Assembly: GCA_963669435.1 (NCBI GenBank)
Contig: OY770025.1
Location: 4,526,001-4,590,000, forward strand
DNA length: 64,000 nt
Source of the DNA: CALJFL01 sp963669435
GTDB lineage: Bacteria > Pseudomonadota > Gammaproteobacteria > Pseudomonadales > Halieaceae
Direction of reading: 5' to 3'
Within the stretch, counting starts at the first letter, position 1. Every line of letters begins with the position of its first letter. Both the position numbers and the translations under genes were made by a program. Shown in pieces: positions 37,784 through 46,320 of the stretch. The notes under the pieces were generated by a model. That model saw only the letters and a program-made list of their open reading frames with translations, did not search any database and had not been told where the DNA came from.

Positions 37784-40054
37784 TCAGAATTTATAGCTGA
37801 CCTGCAGACTAATTGTTCTCAAGGCACTGGGTGCATCAGCGGTAATCCCCTGGTCACCCGTGGGCGCACCGAACAGTGCACCAACCGGCGCTGCGGGCGG
37901 ACCACTGAAGTCGGTAACAACTTCATCGGTGAGGTTGGTACCAATGAGGCTGACTCGCCAGACGTCATCCACATCAAACAAGCTGAAATTGAGGTCCATG
38001 CTGGTCATGCTATCTGAGGGGAAGGTCTCGTTGATTTGGCTGACCATATCGTCCCGGTAGCGGACGAAACCGGTGGTCGAAAACATCATCCCGGAAGTGA
38101 CCTGGATTTCGAAGTGGGCGCCGATGTAGCCGGTCCACTCCGGCGCCTGGGCCAGTTTGCTGTCATCATCGGTGTGGGTAGTATCGGCATAGGTGGCTGC
38201 CGCCATCAGGCGCAATCCATCTGTTGCCTGCCACACGGAGTCGAACTCTATACCCTGGGACTCCACATCAATGTTGCGGGTGAGGAACTGGGCTCCGGCT
38301 TCAGTTACCAGGAAGGATGTTTCCTGGAAGTCCTCCACTTCGGTGTAGAACAGCGCCGTATTAAACGTTGCCGATCCGTCCAGCAGCGTCATTTTGGCAC
38401 CGAGTTCATAAGTCTGTGCTTCTTCGGTCTCTACCCGGGAGCCGCCCTCGTCAACACTGAGTGAAGGATCACCACTGCCAACCTCGGCGGACTCGGCAAA
38501 GCCACCGGTCTTGCTGCCCAGACCGTAAGCGGCGTAGATCATGGTATCGTCGCTGGCGTCGTATTCAATGCTGAAATTGCCATTGACGAAATCGTCATCG
38601 AATTCCAGATCTGGGTCATTAAAGGGCGGGTTTATAACCGAGTTCCACAATGTCGCGGGCTCGCCCTGCACACGCTCAAACGCCACATCCTTCTGTTCGT
38701 CGGTGTAGCGCAGGCCGAGGCTTGCGCGCATACGCTCGGTGAGATGATATGTCACCTGGCCGAACAACGACCAGGTCTCTGTCTCCTGGTCAAAATTGTT
38801 GGTGAACGGGCCGTTGAATATCTGTCCGGTTGGCCCTTCGGGCGGGAAGTTCGGGGTACGGAAAAACTGTGCCTCCGACGACTCCCAGTCGCTATCGAAG
38901 TAGAACAGTCCTGCGAGGTATTCAATCTTATCACCACTGTTCGAGGCCAGACGCAGTTCCTGAGAGAACTGGTCGTAATCTTCGGTGCGCTCGAAGTAGG
39001 TACTGTAGAGTTCAACCGTACCGGGATCCAGGATCAGGTAGGTTGTCTCGTCGAAGGAATTGCCAAAATCGAAGTCGTCGAAGAAATGCAGATCGTAGCT
39101 ACCGAACGAGGTAACGGACGTCAGTGTGGTTTCGCCGAGATCCCAGTTGAGGGTTAGGCCAGCAAGATCGACTTCGGTATCGTGGAAGCTTTCACCTCCA
39201 GGGCACTCGGGGCAGATAGCCGTCTTGGTATCATCCAGGCGAGCCTCGCCAACGATCGCCAGCGCTTCCGGCGTGAAGTAGCCACCGTGATCGATGTACT
39301 GGAAGCCATTGCCGGTGCGTTCGCTGTCGGAGTACTGGTAGGTAAATGTCAGGTCTACTGTATCGGACGGAGTCCAAACTGCAGTAGCCCGGATACCTGT
39401 CTCTTCATCCGCAGGAACGTCTTCACCCGTGAGCGTATTTTCCACCCAGCCGTCCAGGTCGACATAGTGCCCAGCAATGCGCACCGCGAAGTTGTCGCCC
39501 ATTGGAATATCGAGTCCGGCGTCAGCGGTCCAACCTCCATTCTCAAATTCAGCGCTGGCCTTGATATTGCCGCCGAATTCATCCCCAGGCTTCTGACTGG
39601 TAATACTGATCGCGCCGAGACTGGTGTTCTTACCCAGCAGCGTACTCTGGGTACCCTTGATCACTTCAACCCGTTCGACATCAAAAAAAGCCGTGGAATA
39701 CATGCGCCCTTTACCAAGGAACATACCATCGAGGAACAGTGCAACCGACTGGTCAAAAGACTGTGTACGTGCCGGCGTTCCCAAGCCGCGCAGAGTCAGG
39801 GCAAGACCATCGTCGGGTGCCCGGGAGAACACCATACCAGGTACCAGGTCGGCGAGTTTGAACAGGTTGTCCACACCAAAGTCGTTCAGGGTTTCGTTGG
39901 AAATGGCTGTTACGGTCAGAGGGATATCCTGTACCGACTCCGCGCGTTTTTGCGCTGTAACAACGACTTCCTCCAGGGTAGCAGTGGAACCGATCGCCGG
40001 CATCAAGCCAAGGGCTCCAACTGCCAGAGCAAGGGGGAATTTAGCAAATTTCAT
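37784..40054 (-). CDS. TonB-dependent outer-membrane receptor
   Basis: This intact 756-residue TonB receptor has a signal peptide (residues ~1-24), LEEVVVTAQKRAESVQDIPL, a plug with VERVEVIKGTQSTLLGKN, and a barrel ending ISLQVSYKF. The variant IKGTQSTLLGKN in place of the usual LRGPQSTLFGKN is uncommon. It is the last gene of the leftward 3-hydroxyacyl-CoA dehydrogenase-SDR-cupin-cyclase series (118-bp gap). It probably imports that pathway's substrate across the outer membrane. Confidence 0.92.
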   Translation of the reverse strand: MKFAKFPLALAVGALGLMPAIGSTATLEEVVVTAQKRAESVQDIPLTVTAISNETLNDFGVDNLFKLADLVPGMVFSRAPDDGLALTLRGLGTPARTQSFDQSVALFLDGMFLGKGRMYSTAFFDVERVEVIKGTQSTLLGKNTSLGAISITSQKPGDEFGGNIKASAEFENGGWTADAGLDIPMGDNFAVRIAGHYVDLDGWVENTLTGEDVPADEETGIRATAVWTPSDTVDLTFTYQYSDSERTGNGFQYIDHGGYFTPEALAIVGEARLDDTKTAICPECPGGESFHDTEVDLAGLTLNWDLGETTLTSVTSFGSYDLHFFDDFDFGNSFDETTYLILDPGTVELYSTYFERTEDYDQFSQELRLASNSGDKIEYLAGLFYFDSDWESSEAQFFRTPNFPPEGPTGQIFNGPFTNNFDQETETWSLFGQVTYHLTERMRASLGLRYTDEQKDVAFERVQGEPATLWNSVINPPFNDPDLEFDDDFVNGNFSIEYDASDDTMIYAAYGLGSKTGGFAESAEVGSGDPSLSVDEGGSRVETEEAQTYELGAKMTLLDGSATFNTALFYTEVEDFQETSFLVTEAGAQFLTRNIDVESQGIEFDSVWQATDGLRLMAAATYADTTHTDDDSKLAQAPEWTGYIGAHFEIQVTSGMMFSTTGFVRYRDDMVSQINETFPSDSMTSMDLNFSLFDVDDVWRVSLIGTNLTDEVVTDFSGPPAAPVGALFGAPTGDQGITADAPSALRTISLQVSYKF

Positions 40055-40172
40055 ATCCGTTTCTCCGCATCATTTATGTTTATGCTTTGTGACTGCTTAT
40101 ATTTTTGGGTGCAACTCAATCAGGTATCCAGACTGCTTCTTCCCTCCTCTTATCTACATTAAATAACCGGCG

Positions 40173-41096
40173 CTACTGCCGCCCAGATTCACGATTGTTC
40201 TGCGAACGCACCAGATGAAGCGTCAGCTGCTCACGGAGCAGGTTTCGCTCATCATCTGTCCAGGTGCGAAATCCTTCCCCACTCTTGAAACCCAGCTTGC
40301 CGGCTCCGACCCGCTGTTTAAGATAGGGACTAGGGCCCGAACTGCGGTTCAACTCGGGAATAATGGTGTTGTGTATATCAAGGGTCAGATCCAGCCCCAC
40401 CATGTCGGCATTTTCCAACGGTCCTAATACCGGCAGCCGCAGTCCGAAGCTGTTTTTGACACACGTGTCCAGGGTCTTCGCATCACAAATACCCTCGGCA
40501 ACCATGGCGATGGCTTCTCGCCAAAGCGAATGTTGCAACCTGTTGGCAACAAATCCGGGTACGTCTTTCTGTACGTGAGCGGGCTCTTTGCCTACAGCGG
40601 ATAACAGGGCCATGGTCTGCTCTATTGTCTGCGGAGAGCTGTGCTGCGCCTGGATCACCTCCACCAGGGGGACCAGGTAAGGCGGGTTCCACCAGTGTGT
40701 ACCTACCATGCGGTGGGTACTTTCAAGCCCTTCGATGATATTGCCAATAGGAATAACGGAAGTGTTACTGGCCAAAATAGCGGCGTCGGGGGCGCACCGC
40801 TCCAAGTCTGCAAATATCGAACGCTTGAGTTCCAGTTTCTCAGGCGCCGCCTCGGTCACGTACTGTGCTTCGGCTACAGCCTCCGCCAAATCTGCAAAGA
40901 CCTCAATCCGTCCCGCGATGGCCTCGTCCGCGCCCATCAGCCTGAGGTTCCCGACCACTCGCTCACGCAGCGAATGCCGGGCTTCCTCATTGGGCTCAAA
41001 TACGGTTACACAGTAATCAGCCGCTGCAAATACCTGGGCAATGCCGGCTCCCATCAAACCGCCGCCGATCACGGCTACATTCCGGATTTCGCTCAT
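40173..41096 (-). CDS. 3-hydroxyacyl-CoA / 3-hydroxy acid dehydrogenase (carnitine-dehydrogenase-like)
   Basis: This 307-residue NAD-dependent enzyme of the 3HCDH family has the Rossmann motif GGGLMGAGIA at residues ~10-19. It also shows SNTSVIPI, the active His in GTHWWNPPYLVPLVEVI, and DVPGFVANRLQ. The GTHWWNPPYLVPLVEVI version is typical of single-domain members such as L-carnitine dehydrogenase and lambda-crystallin-like hydroxyacid dehydrogenases rather than the fatty-acid complex. It would oxidise a 3-hydroxy acid to a 3-keto acid, the kind of substrate used by the BKACE enzyme at 43378. It lies 6 bp downstream of the SDR gene. Confidence 0.85.
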   Translation of the reverse strand: MSEIRNVAVIGGGLMGAGIAQVFAAADYCVTVFEPNEEARHSLRERVVGNLRLMGADEAIAGRIEVFADLAEAVAEAQYVTEAAPEKLELKRSIFADLERCAPDAAILASNTSVIPIGNIIEGLESTHRMVGTHWWNPPYLVPLVEVIQAQHSSPQTIEQTMALLSAVGKEPAHVQKDVPGFVANRLQHSLWREAIAMVAEGICDAKTLDTCVKNSFGLRLPVLGPLENADMVGLDLTLDIHNTIIPELNRSSGPSPYLKQRVGAGKLGFKSGEGFRTWTDDERNLLREQLTLHLVRSQNNRESGRQ

Positions 41097-41102
41097 GGTC
41101 GC

Positions 41103-41903
41103 TTAACCTGCGGTATAGCCGCCGTCGGCGTAGACAATGTGTCCGGTGTGAAAATCCGACGCTGCTGAGCACAGGAACAGTACCGGCCCGGCAAGGTCCT
41201 CGGGCTCACCCAATCGACCGATCGGCACGCGGGCGAGGAAGCCTTCACGAACCGCGTTGGCGTTTTCGTTGTCCTCAAACATCCAGGCAGTAACAGGAGA
41301 CCGAAATACTGTGGGCGCGATTGAGTTGACGGTGATGCCGTATTTACCCCACTCGCAGCCCAGTGCCCGGGTCATACCATCTGTTGCAGACTTGGATGTG
41401 CAGTAGGCTGAATATCCCGCGGGATGGCCGAGCTTGCCCCTGGCAGAAGAGGTAAACACCACCTTGCCGCCCCGGCCCTGGTCGATCATCTGCTTGCCGG
41501 CCGCCCTGGCAACCAGCCAGGCGCCATCGACATTGGCGAGCATGACTTTCTGGAACCGCTCGGGTTCCATATCTTCAATGGGCGCTACATCGTTCATGCC
41601 GGAGGCAACAACGAGAATATCAACGCCGCCGTAATTCTCTACTGCCGCGGCGACCATCGCGTCACAGTCGGCTTCCGTATTCGGGCGCCGGGCAATCTGT
41701 ATCGACTCGATACCGACGTCTCTGAGATCATTTCCCAGCTCTTCGAGTGCGTCAGCATTACCTGCCGTAATGACAAGTTTGGCCCCCACCTTGCCCAGGG
41801 TGGCACACACCACTTGTCCGAAGGAGCCAGTGGCCCCGACAACTAGCGCTACCTTGCCCGCAACATTGAACAGGCCAGTCGGATCGATATTGGGAAGACT
41901 CAT
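41103..41903 (-). CDS. short-chain dehydrogenase/reductase
   Basis: This 266-residue SDR has a slightly atypical cofactor motif (VGATGSFGQ), SG in place of the usual NNAG motif (VVASGMN), and the catalytic Ser with Y-C-T-S-K. The EWGKYGITVNSIAPTVFRSP and ADGGYTAG segments are standard. Its start overlaps the cupin stop by 4 bp (ATGA), so the two are translationally coupled. It likely oxidises a hydroxyl of the substrate in the cyclase/BKACE pathway. Confidence 0.85.
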   Translation of the reverse strand: MSLPNIDPTGLFNVAGKVALVVGATGSFGQVVCATLGKVGAKLVITAGNADALEELGNDLRDVGIESIQIARRPNTEADCDAMVAAAVENYGGVDILVVASGMNDVAPIEDMEPERFQKVMLANVDGAWLVARAAGKQMIDQGRGGKVVFTSSARGKLGHPAGYSAYCTSKSATDGMTRALGCEWGKYGITVNSIAPTVFRSPVTAWMFEDNENANAVREGFLARVPIGRLGEPEDLAGPVLFLCSAASDFHTGHIVYADGGYTAG

Positions 41904-42247
41904 GATTCCTCCGGATAGGGCATGGTCACCAGCATGGTGGCCACAGTGTTGCCCTCATTGATAATGGCGCGGCCTTCCCCACCGGGAATAAAGCAACTGT
42001 CCAGCCGGGATAGCTTGTGCTTCTCTCCAGAGGCGAGTTCGATGGTGATCTCCCCTTCCAGGACCACGTAGATCTTTTCCAGTGGGCTGGTATCCATCTC
42101 CGCCCCACCACCCGGCAGGAAGTGAGACAGACCAGTCCAGGCAAAGGATGAGGCTGAGGCATCAAATCCCTGCAGACGCAGGCTGCGCATCTCGAAGTGT
42201 TTGGGCGCGTCGTAGCGACGCGCTTCTGCAAAACGGGTAATTTCCAC
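41900..42247 (-). CDS. cupin-domain protein without canonical metal ligands
   Basis: The product has about 115 residues and a single cupin barrel (PLEKIYVVLEGEITIELASGEKHKL, DSCFIPGGEGRAIINEG). The HxH pair and the later His that normally bind metal are missing from their usual places, so a non-metal binding or regulatory role is possible. The frame extends to 42292. The GTG at 42247 is preferred, because AGGGA precedes it and it gives the usual family start (MEITRFAEARRYDAP). It overlaps the SDR by 4 bp. Confidence 0.72.
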   Translation of the reverse strand: MEITRFAEARRYDAPKHFEMRSLRLQGFDASASSFAWTGLSHFLPGGGAEMDTSPLEKIYVVLEGEITIELASGEKHKLSRLDSCFIPGGEGRAIINEGNTVATMLVTMPYPEES

Positions 42248-42269
42248 TATTTTTCCCTGCTCCCGACAC

Positions 42270-43142
42270 CTACTCGGAGTTGCCGTTCTCAATGCGGAAG
42301 TTACCGGTGGGATCGATCATCGCCACCAGGCGCACGATGCAACCATCACCCTTCTTCCAGCGCCAGGGAAACGCTGCAAAAGTGACTCGCTTACCTGTTA
42401 CCTTGTCAATATCGCCGCCGACGTTTTCGAAACCGCAAATGCCTGCCGAAAGAATGGTGTTGTGGCAAGGTTCCCACTCTGGAAAATCTTCAATAACATC
42501 GCGGCCTGTTTCAGCTTTATATTCCGCGCAGATATTGGGAAGAAGGCCGTGTGGCGCGCCCGGACCATGAGGGCCAATTGCTGTAGCCAGAGGGTGATCA
42601 AGTGCCTGGGTATCGTTGCCGGCCATTTTCACCTTTTTCTCAACAAACCATTCGCCGGCTTCTCTGCCGAAACCCGGAGCATGACCGTAGTAAATCTGGT
42701 TATCGCCGTAGTACTTGTGCCATCCGGTATTGACGATGACGATGTCGCCCTCGCGAACACTGGGCGTTGCATTTTCCAGATCATCGGCCGTGATCAATTC
42801 CCACTTTTTCTTTGGGATATCCAGTACCACGCCAGAACCAAAGAAATAGGGCAGCGGAACCTCATCCATGAAGGCTGTGCCCGGCACCACGTGTGCGGGT
42901 GCGTCAATGTGGGTCCCGGAATGCATAACGGTGGTAATTTTTTGTGTCAGTACACCGCCAGTTTTGGCCATACCATGCAAGCGCTCGATTTTTACATCTT
43001 CGAAATATGGCCAGCAGGGCTGACCCAGACCCCAGGGATGGCTCAAGTCATAAAACTCAAGCCCCATTTTGTTGAGGAAGTTGCTCTCCTCGAAATTACA
43101 CAGACTCTCGTCGCGCCAATCGCCTTCTTCCCAACCCGGCAT
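42270..43142 (-). CDS. cyclase-family metal hydrolase (PF04199, kynurenine-formamidase-like)
   Basis: This protein of about 290 residues has the family metal motif H-S-G-T-H-I-D-A-P-A-H and later conserved parts (GDIVIVNTGWHKYY, HPLATAIGPHGP). Relatives include kynurenine formamidase, isatin hydrolase and other Mn/Zn amidohydrolases and lactone openers. The frame is open to 43163, but the ATG at 43142 has GAGGTG 6 bp upstream and begins MPGWEEGDWRDESL. It probably opens a ring or amide early in the pathway. It is transcribed divergently from BKACE and heads the leftward series. Confidence 0.85.
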   Translation of the reverse strand: MPGWEEGDWRDESLCNFEESNFLNKMGLEFYDLSHPWGLGQPCWPYFEDVKIERLHGMAKTGGVLTQKITTVMHSGTHIDAPAHVVPGTAFMDEVPLPYFFGSGVVLDIPKKKWELITADDLENATPSVREGDIVIVNTGWHKYYGDNQIYYGHAPGFGREAGEWFVEKKVKMAGNDTQALDHPLATAIGPHGPGAPHGLLPNICAEYKAETGRDVIEDFPEWEPCHNTILSAGICGFENVGGDIDKVTGKRVTFAAFPWRWKKGDGCIVRLVAMIDPTGNFRIENGNSE

Positions 43143-43174
43143 AACACACCTCACTCTTGTCAAATTATTAAATC

Positions 43175-43187
43175 ACCGCATTGCGGT
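43175..43187. promoter_or_regulatory. IclR-box candidate 1
   Basis: ACCGCATTGCGGT is a perfect 6-1-6 palindrome preceded by ATC. It lies 33 bp before the cyclase ATG in the divergent cyclase/BKACE spacer. A similar box occurs at 43265 and upstream of iclR. Confidence 0.55.
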
Positions 43188-43264
43188 ATATCTGTACCGC
43201 TGAACGATTACATCAGACGGGCTGGGTGTCAAGCAATATTTGCATCACTGAATGATTTTTTATC

Positions 43265-43277
43265 ACCGTATTTCGGT
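43265..43277. promoter_or_regulatory. IclR-box candidate 2
   Basis: ACCGTATTTCGGT has the same 6-1-6 layout with one mismatched pair and is also preceded by ATC. It lies 90 bp from box 1 and about 100 bp before the BKACE start. Confidence 0.5.
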
Positions 43278-43377
43278 ACAGTTTCGGGGTTGACAACAGA
43301 AAATTTAACTGTATTGTCTTATGACTTGTTCTAACCACATTACAATACATATAACTTACAGTTCTAACGGAGACCCC

Positions 43378-44316
43378 ATGGGCAAAAAGATCGGAAAAGT
43401 AGCCATATCCTGCGCCATAACCGGCGCTATTCACACACCAACCATGTCAGATGCCCTACCCTACAAGCCCGAGGATATCGCCCAGCAGGCGATTGATGCG
43501 GCTGAAGCGGGCGCTGCAGTGCTGCACCTGCACGCAAGGCATCCGGAAGATGGATCAGTGTCGCTGGAGCCCGATCACTTCATGGGCTTCTTACCAACCA
43601 TCCGGGCAAACACCGATGCTGTACTGAACATCTCCACCGGTGGCAGCTTGCTTACCACCATCGAGGACCGAATCAAGCCCTCCGACGTGGTATCACCGGA
43701 AATGAGCTCCCTCAATATGGGCAGCATGAACTTCTCCTTCCACGGGCTTGCCAACCGCTACGACACATTCAAGTTCGACTGGGAGAAGGAGTACATCGAA
43801 GAATCGGAAGCCTACATTTTTCGTAATACCTTCCGGGATATCGCCCAGGTAGAGAAAAGCCTGGGGCAGGAGCACAATGTCAAGTTCGAGCACGAGTGCT
43901 ACGACGTGGGCCACCTCTACAATCTCAAGTTCTGCATGGACACAGGCCTGTTCAAGGCCCCCGTGTTCATCCAGTTCATCTTCGGGATTCTCGGCGGCAT
44001 TGGTGCCGACCTGGACAACCTGATGTTTATGAAGCGAACCGCCGATCGCCTGTTCGGCGACGACTACCAATGGTCGGTAATGGCGGCAGGGGGCGCACAG
44101 ATGCCCTTCGCCACCCAGGCAATCATGATGGGAGGTAATGTAAGGGTTGGCCTGGAAGACTCACTGTTTATCGAGCGCGGCAAGCTGGCAACGTCTAACG
44201 CCGAGCAGGTATACAAGGTGCGCCGACTGATCGAGGAACTCGGCTACGAGGTCGCCAGACCGGACGATGTGCGTGAAATGCTGAGTCTCAAGGGCTCGGA
44301 CAAAGTCAATATCTAG
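43378..44316 (+). CDS. beta-keto acid cleavage enzyme (BKACE, DUF849)
   Basis: This protein of about 312 residues belongs to the BKACE family (3-keto-5-aminohexanoate cleavage enzyme-like). It carries the zinc-binding H-L-H-A-R motif, NISTGGS, ISPEMSSLNMGSMNF-like substrate loop and GGNVRVGLEDSLF. BKACE enzymes condense a beta-keto acid with acetyl-CoA and split it to acetoacetate and a new acyl-CoA. The start is the ATG at 43378 with GGAG 6 bp upstream; the longer frame from 43321 has no sensible N-terminus. It is divergent from the cyclase-cupin-SDR-3HCDH set, which could supply its keto acid. Confidence 0.9.
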   Translation: MGKKIGKVAISCAITGAIHTPTMSDALPYKPEDIAQQAIDAAEAGAAVLHLHARHPEDGSVSLEPDHFMGFLPTIRANTDAVLNISTGGSLLTTIEDRIKPSDVVSPEMSSLNMGSMNFSFHGLANRYDTFKFDWEKEYIEESEAYIFRNTFRDIAQVEKSLGQEHNVKFEHECYDVGHLYNLKFCMDTGLFKAPVFIQFIFGILGGIGADLDNLMFMKRTADRLFGDDYQWSVMAAGGAQMPFATQAIMMGGNVRVGLEDSLFIERGKLATSNAEQVYKVRRLIEELGYEVARPDDVREMLSLKGSDKVNI

Positions 44317-44327
44317 CTTCAGGCACT

Positions 44328-44386
44328 GCTGTAGGCGCCCTTTCAAGTGCGCTTCGCAAAAACGCACCCAAGACCGCGCCTACAGC
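44328..44386. repeat. nested palindrome (REP/terminator-like) between convergent genes
   Basis: Perfect 11-bp arms GCTGTAGGCGC and GCGCCTACAGC enclose a 37-base interval that contains a further stem (GTGCG / CGCAC). The element lies between the BKACE stop and the last small membrane-protein gene and overlaps the latter's stop codon. It may be a bidirectional terminator or a member of a dispersed REP-like family. Confidence 0.6.
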
Positions 44387-44517
44387 CCACCATTCTCCGG
44401 TTCCTTCTTGCCACGGTGATGGCGGTAATCACCCGTCTTGTGGAAATACAAAGAAAACAGATAGAACACCACGCCGAAGGCACCCACCCCAAGCATCCAC
44501 ACATCGGTCTGGTCCAT
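44380..44517 (-). CDS. 45-residue membrane protein, second symporter-coupled peptide
   Basis: The frame begins at the ATG at 44517, whose A overlaps the last base-pair of the previous TAA (TAATG). The product has one transmembrane helix at residues ~7-25 (VWMLGVGAFGVVFYLFSLYF). A polar His/Lys/Arg-rich tail follows (HKTGDYRHHRGKKEPENGG). GGAGAGAAATA lies just upstream as ribosome-binding region. It is the third of three overlapping genes after the SSS symporter. A role as an accessory subunit or stabiliser of the symporter is inferred. Confidence 0.65.
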   Translation of the reverse strand: MDQTDVWMLGVGAFGVVFYLFSLYFHKTGDYRHHRGKKEPENGGL

Positions 44518-44627
44518 TATTTCTCTCCACCAAAGCGCGCCTGAACCTTCCAGATAATTTCGGCAATGATCACGATGGCATAGATCATGCCAAGTGCTGT
44601 TAGAAAAAGTTCGAGAGCAAAGTTCAT
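44517..44627 (-). CDS. 36-residue membrane protein coupled to the SSS symporter
   Basis: The frame begins at the ATG at 44627, overlapping the symporter TGA by one base (TGATG), and ends in TAA at 44517. The product is one hydrophobic helix (FALELFLTALGMIYAIVIIAEIIW) with a short basic tail. Small single-helix accessory proteins are known next to some SSS and NSS symporters; the tight coupling here supports the same idea. The sequence itself is not one I recognise. Confidence 0.65.
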   Translation of the reverse strand: MNFALELFLTALGMIYAIVIIAEIIWKVQARFGGEK

Positions 44628-46114
44628 CAGGCTACCCCCACTGTGGGCTGATCGTCAGAGCCCACCCGACTGAATAGGGCGGGCTCATTATTTTTTGAAA
44701 AACTGTAGAGCACTGTGGTCAACACAAAGGCGACAATTGCCGTGATATGGGCGTTTTCCAGCGCCGCAGTACCGGGAAGAATCGAGACAATCATTTGCTT
44801 GATTGGGCCGATCGACCAGGTGCAATTAATCACCCAGGAACAAATCACCACGGTGAATGCCACCCCGGTATTTCTTTTCCAGAACAGGCCCGCAACAATG
44901 ATAAAGAACAACGGAGCGAGCCAAGCAAACAGCCAGGTAATCGCTCGAATGACATTGGGATGATTGAAAAAGGTCAACGCTGCGGCCAAAGCACCGATGA
45001 TGAAAATCACCCGGCGGATCAGCCGCTTCTCTTCTGCGCGAGTCAGCCCACCTTCGATATTGGCACCCACGATATCCTTGGCGAAGATGGTGGCCGGCGC
45101 CAGGGCGGACATGGCAAAGGTTGATAGCAGCGCACCGAGGAAGCCCGCCTGGAGCAGAATCACCAGCCATTTCGGCAGTAAACTGACGACCATCGTGGCA
45201 CCCGCCAGTTTCGGGCCCAACTCGGCAAACTCGGGAATCGTGGCCGCCGCCAGGCCGCAGAGCACAGGAAACACCCCAAACAGGCCATTGATAGGCGCGG
45301 CTATCCACAGGGATCGCCGGATTACTTTTTCGTCCTTCGCGGACATGGCCGCCGCCATGCCCTGCTGGTTGACAGACTGGGAGAACACCACGGAAAACAC
45401 CGCAGCCAGGGAGAAACCTACCATGAGATCGGGTGTACCGAAGATACTGAGCTTGAACTCCTCATCGTTGGCCATATAGTGCTGTCGCACCCCTTCCCAG
45501 CCCTCAGGCAACGCAAACGCCAGGTAGAACGCAGCTATAGTGATGGAGCCATACATCACGACGGCATTGACGAGATTCACCCACATGGTTTGCTTGATAC
45601 CGCCCATGGTCACGTAAGCCGTACCAAAGATCGCGCCCAACACTGCAGACCATCCCAGTGACCAGCCGCTGATCGCCGAGATACCAATACCCAGAGTCTG
45701 GGTTTCCAGGGTAACCAGACCAAATACAACCATGGCACCAATACACGCGGTAATGGTACGCAGTTGGGGGCCGTACATATCGCCAATTAGCTCAGGAATC
45801 GTCGCGCAGCCCAAGCGACGAACCCAGGGACCGGTACCCAGGCAGATGACGCACATCAGGATGGTATGGGCAAAGGAGAACCAGAGCGCGATGGCGCCCA
45901 GACCGAAGGACATTTCCATCAGGCCATAGACGTGAGCCGAACCCAGGTAGGTAATTGCCAGCGTCACGGAGAACATGGCTAAGTTGGCATTTCTACCCCC
46001 CGTGGCAAGGTCTGCTATCTGGCCAGACCTCCGCTCTTTCTGGGTGAGATAAAAGCCTATTCCGCCAATTACAAGGACATTATAGAGAATGACAAGTGCC
46101 AGGACGGTATTCAT
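44627..46114 (-). CDS. solute:sodium symporter (SSS family)
   Basis: This 495-residue transporter has about 13 transmembrane helices and SSS hallmarks. These include an N-terminal GGRNANLAMFSVTLAITYLGSAHVYG, a G-W-SLGWSAVLGAIFGTAYVTMGGIKQTMWVNLVNAVVM loop with Na-site residues, and SQSVNQQGMAAAMSAKDE. It is not of the SGLT sugar type; a carboxylate or amino-acid-like solute is more likely. It is followed by two overlapping tiny membrane-protein genes. Its place between BKACE and IclR suggests it imports the pathway substrate. Confidence 0.88.
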   Translation of the reverse strand: MNTVLALVILYNVLVIGGIGFYLTQKERRSGQIADLATGGRNANLAMFSVTLAITYLGSAHVYGLMEMSFGLGAIALWFSFAHTILMCVICLGTGPWVRRLGCATIPELIGDMYGPQLRTITACIGAMVVFGLVTLETQTLGIGISAISGWSLGWSAVLGAIFGTAYVTMGGIKQTMWVNLVNAVVMYGSITIAAFYLAFALPEGWEGVRQHYMANDEEFKLSIFGTPDLMVGFSLAAVFSVVFSQSVNQQGMAAAMSAKDEKVIRRSLWIAAPINGLFGVFPVLCGLAAATIPEFAELGPKLAGATMVVSLLPKWLVILLQAGFLGALLSTFAMSALAPATIFAKDIVGANIEGGLTRAEEKRLIRRVIFIIGALAAALTFFNHPNVIRAITWLFAWLAPLFFIIVAGLFWKRNTGVAFTVVICSWVINCTWSIGPIKQMIVSILPGTAALENAHITAIVAFVLTTVLYSFSKNNEPALFSRVGSDDQPTVGVA

Positions 46115-46248
46115 CTCTATGCCCCGCTACCTGTGTGACACACAAGAAACGGGATTCTGCGAGCAATTACTGCCACCCGTATGCCGATACTCATTATTCA
46201 TTTACTCCGGCTAGATAGACGATCAACCGGAAGTATTCCGACAAATTA

Positions 46249-46277
46249 ATCACATGTCAATACAGATGGATCACATT
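46249..46277. promoter_or_regulatory. direct repeats of ATCACAT upstream of symporter
   Basis: ATCACAT at 46249-46255 recurs at 46270-46276, 21 bp (two helical turns) apart, in the promoter region of the symporter. The same half-site forms the palindrome at 47142-47160 upstream of iclR. This suggests one shared regulator. Confidence 0.35.
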
Positions 46278-46320
46278 ATGAGACATACCCCACGTGTAAC
46301 CGGGAGGAAATACCGAGGAC

